From Spirochaetia bacterium (GTDB taxonomy: Bacteria > Spirochaetota > UBA4802 > UBA5550), in NCBI GenBank assembly GCA_031289575.1, contig JAITPE010000259.1, positions 1 through 7,426 of the forward strand: 7,426 nucleotides of DNA. The letters run 5' to 3'. The translations under genes and the position numbers were made by a program. This document shows, in pieces, positions 1 through 5,125 of this stretch. Positions within the stretch are counted from its first letter, which is position 1; each line of letters begins with the position of its first letter. The notes under the pieces were generated by a model. That model searched no databases and was not told the origin of the DNA. It saw nothing but the letters and a program-made list of their open reading frames with translations.

Positions 1-6
1 CCAATT

Positions 7-21
7 GAGACATCCTGTCTC
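7..21. repeat. Short palindrome with TCC loop
   Basis: GAGACA and TGTCTC form a perfect 6-bp stem around the three-base loop TCC. A second palindrome with the same loop and the same inner stem bases (ACA/TGT) lies at 32-48. It could be part of a dispersed palindromic repeat or the 3' end of an upstream transcription unit; no U-tract follows, so it is not a standard terminator. Confidence 0.55.
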
Positions 22-31
22 GGGGCTGCAG

Positions 32-48
32 GCCAACATCCTGTTGGC
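32..48. repeat. Short palindrome with TCC loop (second copy of the design)
   Basis: GCCAACA and TGTTGGC form a perfect 7-bp stem around TCC. The stem sequence differs from the palindrome at 7-21 except for the ACA/TGT next to the loop, so what is shared is the form (short stem, TCC loop) more than the sequence. Confidence 0.55.
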
Positions 49-80
49 TCGGGTGGATTTTCGGCGCGGCCACCCCCTAC

Positions 81-113
81 AGCCCCCGCGCGCCGCTCAT
101 ACGCCGCGGGGCT
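81..113. repeat. GC-rich inverted repeat
   Basis: CCCCGCG at 84-90 pairs with CGCGGGG at 105-111 around a 14-base loop. Beyond one bulged C the stem continues with AGC (81-83) against GCT (111-113, sharing the end base). It lies in a GC-rich stretch with no credible reading frame on either strand. Confidence 0.45.
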
Positions 114-129
114 CACGCGCCTACAACTT

Positions 130-172
130 CGCGCCGGGCTGAGAGGACTGCCCGGACTGCGAGTTCGGCGCG
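130..172. repeat. Nested inverted repeats with an internal direct repeat
   Basis: CGCGCCG at 130-136 is the reverse complement of CGGCGCG at 166-172. Inside it CCGGGC (134-139) pairs perfectly with GCCCGG (150-155) around a ten-base loop; the two stems share bases 134-136, so they are alternatives at that point. The direct repeat GGACTGC occurs at 145-151 and 154-160. The purpose is unknown; it may be a structured RNA end or a palindromic repeat element. Confidence 0.4.
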
Positions 173-179
173 TATCGGT

Positions 180-200
180 ATCCGGCGCCTTGCGCCGGAT
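180..200. repeat. Perfect 9-bp hairpin with CTT loop
   Basis: ATCCGGCGC (180-188) and GCGCCGGAT (192-200) are exact reverse complements around the loop CTT. This is the strongest hairpin in the window. It could terminate transcription entering from the left, but what follows (gatttgggac) is not a U-tract, so a palindromic repeat is at least as likely. The AT-rich AACTT repeat tract starts about 18 bases further on. Confidence 0.6.
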
Positions 201-217
201 GATTTGGGACTGGTTGC

Positions 218-604
218 AAACCAAAACTTTCTTTGCTGCCGTAAATTATTCTATTCCGGAACTGACATGTAACCAAAACTTTTCGGCTTGTCCGAAACTT
301 GATGTTACAATAAACTTGTGAATCGAAACTTCTGCTTCCAAAAATTAATTCTATTCCAGAAATGAAACTTTATGTGAACCAAAACTTATTGTTTTCAAAG
401 AACTTTTTTCTTGTTTCAAATACATTCTGTATATGCGAAAATATTTTGCAAGCAAAAAATTTCACTTTTGCTTTTGCCGTAATAAATTGTCAGTACGCGG
501 CAATAAACTTGTTATCGAAACTTTCTAACTTGTCAGTACAACGAAAAAAAATTTACAAGCGAAATGATTATCCGAAGGCAAAAACTTTGTTTTTTCTTCA
601 CTAA
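218..604. repeat. AT-rich degenerate repeat tract built on AACTT
   Basis: The core AACTT occurs about twelve times, all on the + strand, usually inside one of three longer forms: aaCCAAAACTT (near 219, 271 and 377), CGAAACTT (294, 325, 517) and ATAAACTTGT (310, 503). Larger blocks recur imperfectly: ATAAACTTGT followed by ATCGAAACTT at 310-333 and 503-525, and AATT.ATTCTATTCC.GAA at about 244-261 and 343-361. TTGTCAGTAC occurs twice, near 488 and 531. A frame of 80 codons is open at 362-604, but it consists of these repeats in different phases and has no ribosome binding site, so I treat the tract as noncoding. Its role is unknown. Confidence 0.6.
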
Positions 605-1055
605 ATTATCATTACTCCATTCTATTTCAAATTTCACCGTATGCTTTTCTGACTCAATAAATTTAAAATCACTTGTTAAAAGACGAATACTGTAGGTTAA
701 AAATACTTCTTTTGCTCCATGTGAGATAATATAGCGTCTTATGATAAACAAGTCTTTTATTTCACCATATGACATCCAGCCTGCTTTTTTCCCAAGACCA
801 GTCCATTTGTAAAGAAAAAAAACCTCCTTCTATATCGACAGGTTTACTATAGTAGTTCCCAGGCTCTATTATTGCTTGGTTTTTCCATGGTCTGATTGTG
901 TTATCATCTACAACTAATTTGTATATTTTTATATTGTCAGAATCTCTCAACGGAATTTTATCCACACCATATGGTTTATAATAAGGCAACGGCAGCGACA
1001 AATATTCTGACATTACAGTTATTTTACCTAAATCATCGGTATATTCTAACTCCAA
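533..1055 (-). pseudogene. Broken gene of unknown family, frameshifted and probably truncated at both ends
   Basis: Two - strand frames read as one protein. The first (1055-762, 97 codons) begins LELEYTDDLGKITVMSEYLS and includes PYYKPYGVDKIPLRDSD and GGFFSLQMDWSWEK. The second (775-533) begins MSYGEIKDLFIIRRYI and includes HTVKFEIEWSNDNL. They join naturally if one base is removed from the six-base T run at 785-790 (As on the coding strand), giving WSWEKAGWMSYGEIKDL. No ATG opens the first frame: a stop lies five codons upstream and the only possible start there is TTG at 1055, next to a repeat copy, so the N-terminus is probably lost. The last 25 or so residues come from the AACTT repeat tract. 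I do not recognise the family. Alternatives are two overlapping genes with a 14-base overlap, or a sequencing error in the homopolymer. Confidence 0.45.
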
Positions 1056-1069
1056 GCATGTTGCATTTC

Positions 1070-1090
1070 AAACTTGATGCTACAATGAAC
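1070..1090. repeat. Repeat copy flanking the broken gene
   Basis: This 21-base stretch, starting AAACTTGATG and ending in AAC, matches 295-315 with two differences (C for T, G for A). The two copies are direct repeats on either side of the broken - strand gene. This copy sits just outside the gene's surviving 5' end, which fits an insertion, deletion or recombination at the repeats. Confidence 0.5.
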
Positions 1091-1136
1091 ACCAAATTTC
1101 TGTAACATAAAAGGAAATAACCTGCCATATTCAACG

Positions 1137-1152
1137 TCCGGCTTAATCCGGA
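1137..1152. repeat. Small inverted repeat upstream of htrA
   Basis: TCCGG (1137-1141) and CCGGA (1148-1152) form a 5-bp stem around CTTAAT, 28 bases before the htrA start codon. It might be a protein-binding site or a weak mRNA hairpin; five base pairs can occur by chance. I found no convincing -35/-10 pair for htrA between 1091 and 1170. Confidence 0.25.
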
Positions 1153-1180
1153 AACAATTTTATTGAAGCGGGAGTATCAA

Positions 1181-2311
1181 ATGCGTAAAACAAAGCAAGT
1201 CTTGATTGCCATAGCAATTGTATCATCGGCGCTGGCCGGAGTGTATCTGTTCGGCGCGAAATCGTCTTTTCTTGATGAAGCCAATCAGCCATCGCCGCTC
1301 AAAACAAAGGACGACTCAACCGTTATTCATGAGATGCAAAAGGCATATCAGCGTATATATGAAGACTACAAGGACTCTGTTGTTTTCATCAGCACAGAAA
1401 AAACAGTAAAGATGCAGCAAAACAATCCCTTTGCCGACGATCCCTTCTTTAAACAATTCTTCGGCAATCAGCAGGGGCCGTCAACCAGAAAGGCTCATGG
1501 ATTGGGAACCGGCTTTATTTTGTCAAGCGACGGCTATATATGTACCAACTACCATGTCATAGCCGACATGGATTCCGTGACGGTTAAGGTAAACGATAAG
1601 GAATACAAGGCAAAAGTCATAGGCTCGGACAAAATCATAGATATAGCGCTCATCAAAATAGAGGGCAGCGGGAAATTCAAACCTGTGCATCTTGGAAATT
1701 CCGATGAGCTGCGGGTGGGCGATATTGTTGTAGCGATAGGCAACCCGTTCGGGCTCGACCGCACGTTTACATCGGGCATTGTAAGCGCCACCGGCCGGAC
1801 GGCCATTGACGCCACAGGCAACAGCCATATACAGACCGACGCCTCGATCAACCAGGGGAACAGCGGCGGCCCGCTGATAAACATTGACGGAGAGGTAATA
1901 GGAGTCAACAGGGCTATCCTTTCGGAAAACGGAGGCAATGTAGGCATTGGTTTCTCTATTCCCATAAATGTTGTTAAAACAACACTGCTGCAGCTCAAGG
2001 AATTCGGCAAGGTAAAGAGAGGCTACATAGGCGTGCAGATCTCGCCTCTTACCGAAGATTTTTCGAAGGAACTGGGGCTCGCGAACACAGAGGGCGCGCT
2101 TGTCGGCGGAATTGAAGAGAACAGCCCGGCGGAAAAAGGCGGAGCGCGGGTGCGGGATGTTATTATTGCGGTAGATGACAAACCTATCAAGGAATACAGG
2201 GAATTGGTTGATACGGTAAGTAAAACCGAAATAGGAAAGACCGTTAAAATAACACTATGGCGCGACAAGAAAAAAACCAATATATGGGTAACCGTGAAAG
2301 AAAGGCCATAG
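1181..2311 (+). CDS. Membrane-anchored HtrA/DegS-like serine protease with one PDZ domain
   Basis: Trypsin-fold protease of the HtrA family, expected to degrade or process misfolded proteins outside the cytoplasmic membrane. The 376-aa product has a hydrophobic N-terminal segment (about residues 7-25) with no lipobox cysteine, so it is probably a membrane anchor. The protease domain (about 55-275) shows the full triad: His125 in TNYHVI, Asp154 in IIDIALIKI and Ser228 in GNSGGPL, with GNVGIGFSIP at 253-262 beside the active site. A single PDZ domain follows (about 281-374, starting GYIGVQISPL). One PDZ plus an anchor resembles DegS-like and other single-PDZ HtrA proteins, not two-PDZ DegP. I chose ATG 1181 because GGGAG at 1170-1174 lies six bases upstream; an in-frame TTG at 1163 lacks such a site. 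It stands alone: the genes on both sides are AT-rich accessory DNA. Confidence 0.93.
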   Translation: MRKTKQVLIAIAIVSSALAGVYLFGAKSSFLDEANQPSPLKTKDDSTVIHEMQKAYQRIYEDYKDSVVFISTEKTVKMQQNNPFADDPFFKQFFGNQQGPSTRKAHGLGTGFILSSDGYICTNYHVIADMDSVTVKVNDKEYKAKVIGSDKIIDIALIKIEGSGKFKPVHLGNSDELRVGDIVVAIGNPFGLDRTFTSGIVSATGRTAIDATGNSHIQTDASINQGNSGGPLINIDGEVIGVNRAILSENGGNVGIGFSIPINVVKTTLLQLKEFGKVKRGYIGVQISPLTEDFSKELGLANTEGALVGGIEENSPAEKGGARVRDVIIAVDDKPIKEYRELVDTVSKTEIGKTVKITLWRDKKKTNIWVTVKERP

Positions 2312-2393
2312 AGTGGCATATCGGCTAAAATTACCGCTAATTTGTGTTATTTTTACCTTGACAGTACGGTTGTATATATATAAGGAGAAATAT
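2312..2393. other. Intergenic region between htrA and the accessory cassette
   Basis: AAATTA (2328-2333) and TAATTT (2338-2343) form an AT-only 6-bp stem around CCGC and are followed by a T-rich stretch. At best this is a weak terminator for htrA. Base composition falls sharply here, marking the left edge of the AT-rich cassette. Confidence 0.3.
2358..2384 (+). promoter_or_regulatory. Possible promoter for the accessory cassette
   Basis: TTGACA at 2358-2363 matches the sigma-70 -35 consensus exactly. The best -10 candidate is TATAAG at 2379-2384 with a short 15-base spacer; other TATA-like hexamers lie within 2373-2382 but even closer. If TATAAG is used, transcription would start near 2391, almost at the ATG of the 36-aa ORF, so its AAGGAG site would not be in the transcript. 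Confidence 0.3.
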
Positions 2394-2504
2394 ATGATCC
2401 CAAAAAAAACATTTCATGGTAAAGTCTCAAAGAAAGAATTCGATATTTTTTACGTCCAGCGTGGCTTAACGTTTTTTGAGCGTTCTGATAGAATATGGCA
2501 TTAA
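2394..2504 (+). CDS. 36-aa hypothetical protein, first ORF of the TIGR04255 cassette
   Basis: ATG 2394 lies six bases after a strong ribosome binding site, AAGGAG (2382-2387). The product is basic and aromatic, starting MIPKKTFHGKVSKKEFDIFY and ending ERSDRIWH, with no membrane segment. Its last ten bases overlap the start of the TIGR04255 gene (ATG 2495). That gene has no good binding site of its own, so this ORF may serve to couple its translation. It may also be a real small protein, or the remnant of a longer gene. I recognise no family. The same frame is open back to GTG 2313, but without a ribosome binding site. Confidence 0.5.
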   Translation: MIPKKTFHGKVSKKEFDIFYVQRGLTFFERSDRIWH

Positions 2505-3298
2505 TAGATTATCCACGGGTTCATTACAAGAAAAATCCGCTTCTTGAAGTGGTATGTCAAGTGAGGTATCCTCGAATTCTAAGTATAGAAGGGGAAGTTC
2601 CGTCCGTATTTCAAAATAAGATCATTGGACAATTCCCTATTCTACAGACAGCTAACGAATATCAGCAGCAAGTTTCGGTTGATATGACCAATGATAATCC
2701 GATTCCACATATTACTCAAATCGAAAAGAGACCAAATTACGCATTTGTCTCTGACGATGAAAAATGGAAAGTAAACCTAACAAGCACTTTTTTATCGTTC
2801 TCAACCATACATTATTCTTCATGGGAGGAATTTTATAAAAAGATTGCATCATTAATCGAAATATTCCAGGGGATTTACCCTACACCATTTTATGAAAGAG
2901 TTGGCATTCGTTATATTGATGCGTTCACTCGTTCAAAATTGAATCTGGATAATATTGGATGGCAGGAACTCATACAGCTTTCTGCGTTAGGCTTTTTATC
3001 TAATGATAATATTAAAGATAATATAAAGTCTTTTACAAGTTCAACAGAATTTGACGCAGGCAATAATTTATTTGCAAGAATTAATACCAGCTTAGGGTAT
3101 GTTAATTTCGGGGATATACAAGCGCAGTTACCAGAACGGGAGTTAAGTTTTATTGTTGACAGTGATATTTTTGCTTTTAAAATGAAAAAAGAAGAATTAA
3201 CTTCTCGTTTTGAAAATTTACATAAAGTATCAACCAACATAATGCGTTCGGTTATTACCGATACATTACATAATGCCATGGAGCCTGAATCTATATGA
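2495..3298 (+). CDS. TIGR04255 family protein
   Basis: The 267-aa product has the hallmark N-terminus of this sporadically distributed family: YPRVHYKKNPLLEVVCQVRY at residues 6-25. Other family-like segments are SFSTIHYSSWEEFYKKI (about 101-117), FYERVGIRYIDAF (132-144) and the C-terminal LHKVSTNIMRSVITDTL (242-258). The length is usual for the family and no signal peptide or membrane segment is visible, so it is probably cytoplasmic. The biochemical function is not known to me. Its start overlaps the 36-aa ORF by ten bases and its stop overlaps the next gene as ATGA (3295-3298), so the three were probably translated together. Base composition is much more AT-rich than in htrA or the kinase operon, which fits horizontal acquisition. 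The family assignment rests on recalled motifs. Confidence 0.85.
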   Translation: MALIDYPRVHYKKNPLLEVVCQVRYPRILSIEGEVPSVFQNKIIGQFPILQTANEYQQQVSVDMTNDNPIPHITQIEKRPNYAFVSDDEKWKVNLTSTFLSFSTIHYSSWEEFYKKIASLIEIFQGIYPTPFYERVGIRYIDAFTRSKLNLDNIGWQELIQLSALGFLSNDNIKDNIKSFTSSTEFDAGNNLFARINTSLGYVNFGDIQAQLPERELSFIVDSDIFAFKMKKEELTSRFENLHKVSTNIMRSVITDTLHNAMEPESI

Positions 3299-3816
3299 TG
3301 ACCAAAATTGAGCCTCCAATTATTGCGCCTCGGCTTGAATCTATGTTTGCTGATAGCTATACTATTATAACACCCAGCAGGTTCTCTTCAGACATAACCG
3401 ATGTAGGTCTCAGTAGTTCTTATAATTCAGGGCTACCGTATTCAATGAATGTATTTACTGCAATTTCAAAATCTTTCTCAATTAAGAATATTGACGATTC
3501 TTCTGTTAAAACGAAAGTTCTACAGATATTAAATGCTCTTAATGAATCTATTGTAAACATTCCTAATATTAATAATAATGCAGATTGCTATATTTCAAAA
3601 TTACATATAGTCGAACAAGACGATAAATCTATTTTAATAGAATGGAATTTTTCAAATTTTCGTATTGGTTTTGTTGTTTGTACACCAGTTGAAGATTCTT
3701 ATTATTTTCTTGTATCACAAAATGAAGAATCTTTTGTTTCAAAGAGTGAAAAAATTGGAAATAAAATAAATAAATTGGCGAATGAAGCTGTTAAATATGT
3801 TGTCAGGAATATATGA
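3295..3816 (+). CDS. Hypothetical 173-aa protein, partner of the TIGR04255 gene
   Basis: It starts at ATG 3295 in an ATGA overlap with the TIGR04255 stop; the next codon is also ATG (3298). The N-terminal half (residues 1-65) is rich in Ser, Pro and Ile and starts MMTKIEPPIIAPRLESMF. The C-terminal half looks like a compact beta-rich domain: ISKLHIVEQDDKSILIEWNF (100-119), RIGFVV (123-128), then DSYYFLVSQNEE (134-145) and a short helix-like tail ending at residue 173. There is no signal peptide or membrane segment. I do not recognise a named family. The strict overlap suggests a complex or functional pair with the TIGR04255 protein, which is inference from gene order alone. The gene is very AT-rich, and its stop overlaps another possible start (ATG 3813). 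Confidence 0.75.
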   Translation: MMTKIEPPIIAPRLESMFADSYTIITPSRFSSDITDVGLSSSYNSGLPYSMNVFTAISKSFSIKNIDDSSVKTKVLQILNALNESIVNIPNINNNADCYISKLHIVEQDDKSILIEWNFSNFRIGFVVCTPVEDSYYFLVSQNEESFVSKSEKIGNKINKLANEAVKYVVRNI

Positions 3817-3869
3817 GTTACCCAGAAAAAATGCTTCGGGGTATTTCTGACCCAAATTGGATTGCCTAA
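3813..3869 (+). pseudogene. Possible N-terminal remnant of a further cassette gene (18 codons)
   Basis: ATG 3813 overlaps the stop of the 173-aa gene in the same ATGA arrangement as the gene pair before it. It reads MSYPEKMLRGISDPNWIA and then stops (TAA 3867-3869). This looks like the beginning of a protein, not random sequence, and I have a vague memory of similar starts (M.YPE.LLRGI) in hypothetical proteins of such cassettes, which I cannot verify. No matching continuation is open in any + frame up to the FIST gene. The likely reading is a gene truncated by deletion; a genuine 18-aa peptide or chance are alternatives. Confidence 0.4.
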
Positions 3870-3991
3870 GAACCAAAGAACAATGCTATCTGCAGCATAA
3901 GAGCGCAAATTATAGTCGACAAAATAGAATAATCATATCGAATGGCTGTCAAATAAAGTACTCTGCTTTTGCATTCAAAGGGAGGAACTGA
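3870..3991. other. Intergenic region before the FIST-kinase operon
   Basis: No gene is visible. ATGCT (3883-3887) and AGCAT (3894-3898) form a 5-bp inverted repeat. TATAGT (3911-3916) and TAGAAT (3925-3930) resemble -10 boxes, but neither has a convincing -35 element. A strong ribosome binding site, AAGGGAGG at 3979-3986, precedes the next start. The promoter of the operon must lie here or upstream; I cannot place it. Confidence 0.35.
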
Positions 3992-5125
3992 ATGATAAAA
4001 ACTTTCAATGCCTGTACTGAGGAAATTGATGATATAGGCGATGCCATAAAAGAAATAACCGGCCAAATCGAAAAGATGCAGCTCGCGGAAAATTCTGTAG
4101 GTATTTTATCATGTCATTATGAGTTCATCGAAAACGGTACAGTCGCTAAGTTATGCGATTCCGTCCCCTTTGATATAATCGGCATGACTACTATTGCAAG
4201 CGCTTCGGGCGGCGCTTTCGGCATGTACCAGATGCATTTGACAGTTCTTACAAGCAGCGAGGTGTCATTTTCCACAGCGGCAACAGAAGCGCTCACAGAG
4301 GAAAATTTTCATGATGCTATATCAGACGCGTACAAAAGCGCCGCAGGCGGCTCTGATGATACATCCCTCATCATCTCATTTTTCCCGTACACACGGCACC
4401 TGAGTTCCGCTGATACTCTGCGCACATTCGACAATGTATGCGGCGGCATTCCAATCTGGGGATCGGTGGCAAGCGATGTGACTGTCACATTCCAAAACTG
4501 CAATACAATCCTGAACGGAAGGGCGGGAAACGACTTTGTGGTTATGCTTCTCTTCCACGGCCCGGCGAATCCGGAATTTTTGATAACATCCATTCCCAGC
4601 CACAACATCAGCCCGCGCAAGGCGCTGATTACCGAATCTGATGGCTGCATCCTTAAAAAGGCAAACGATATGACGCTGGCCGATTACTTTAACAGCATAC
4701 AGTTTCACTTTCAGAACGCGGCCTCCATTCCGCTGATTCTTGAATACGAAGGCAGCTCCGTTGCTTTGGCCATCTATTCCATGAACAAGGACGGCAGCGC
4801 CGTCTGCGGCGGCGAGACGCCGGTTGGAGCATTCTTTTCGCTGGGAGAGATTGATGAGGAAGGCATTATCGAGACTGCCGAGGCCACCATTGACAAGGTA
4901 TTGGAGAGCGGACGTACATCCCTCTTGATGCTTCCATGCGTAACACGCTATATCGTGCTTCACCCCAACAGCGAGGCCGAAATCAAGAAGGTAATAGAAA
5001 AAGTAGGCGGCAAAATCCCATACTGGCTTGCTTACTCCGGCGGTGAAATATGCCCTGTGCGCGGAGGAGACGGGAAGCTGCATAACCGGCTTCATAATTA
5101 CACATTTTCGGCCTGCGTATTGTGA
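3992..5125 (+). CDS. FIST domain sensor protein (FIST N and FIST C)
   Basis: FIST proteins are sensory modules thought to bind small ligands such as amino acids, and are commonly linked to signalling domains. The 377-aa product has a short helical start (1-32), a FIST N region (about 35-200, with FDIIGMTTIASASGGAFG at 60-77 and IPIWGSVASD at 153-162) and a FIST C region (about 205-360). Near the C-terminus SGGEICPVRGG (349-359) followed by LHNYTFSACVL matches the usual FIST C ending GE..P....G....HN.T. There is no signal peptide or membrane segment, so it senses a cytoplasmic ligand. ATG 3992 has AAGGGAGG six bases upstream. Its stop overlaps the kinase start as GTGA, so the two are translationally coupled and the FIST protein probably acts as the kinase's detached input domain. 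The ligand cannot be inferred. Confidence 0.88.
   Translation: MIKTFNACTEEIDDIGDAIKEITGQIEKMQLAENSVGILSCHYEFIENGTVAKLCDSVPFDIIGMTTIASASGGAFGMYQMHLTVLTSSEVSFSTAATEALTEENFHDAISDAYKSAAGGSDDTSLIISFFPYTRHLSSADTLRTFDNVCGGIPIWGSVASDVTVTFQNCNTILNGRAGNDFVVMLLFHGPANPEFLITSIPSHNISPRKALITESDGCILKKANDMTLADYFNSIQFHFQNAASIPLILEYEGSSVALAIYSMNKDGSAVCGGETPVGAFFSLGEIDEEGIIETAEATIDKVLESGRTSLLMLPCVTRYIVLHPNSEAEIKKVIEKVGGKIPYWLAYSGGEICPVRGGDGKLHNRLHNYTFSACVL

Noticed and set aside
362..604. 80-codon + strand frame in the repeat tract
   Set aside because: It is made of AACTT repeats that recur in different reading phases, has no ribosome binding site and overlaps the end of the - strand frame. Repeats out of frame argue against coding.
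218..1090. Integron cassette array (attC-like sites around the - strand gene)
   Set aside because: No integrase gene is present and the repeats lack the paired inverted core sites of attC; they are direct AT-rich repeats.
1163..1180. TTG start for htrA, adding six residues
   Set aside because: No ribosome binding site precedes it, while ATG 1181 has GGGAG at six bases and gives a normal signal-anchor start.
2313..2393. GTG start for the small ORF, giving 63 aa with a hydrophobic N-terminus
   Set aside because: No ribosome binding site precedes GTG 2313, whereas ATG 2394 has AAGGAG at ideal spacing.
3817..3850. Hairpin with a TTCG loop (CAGAAA ... TTTCTG) as a terminator of the cassette
   Set aside because: Only the outer six pairs hold and the inner arm is mismatched; no U-tract follows, and the stretch is better explained as the remnant reading frame.
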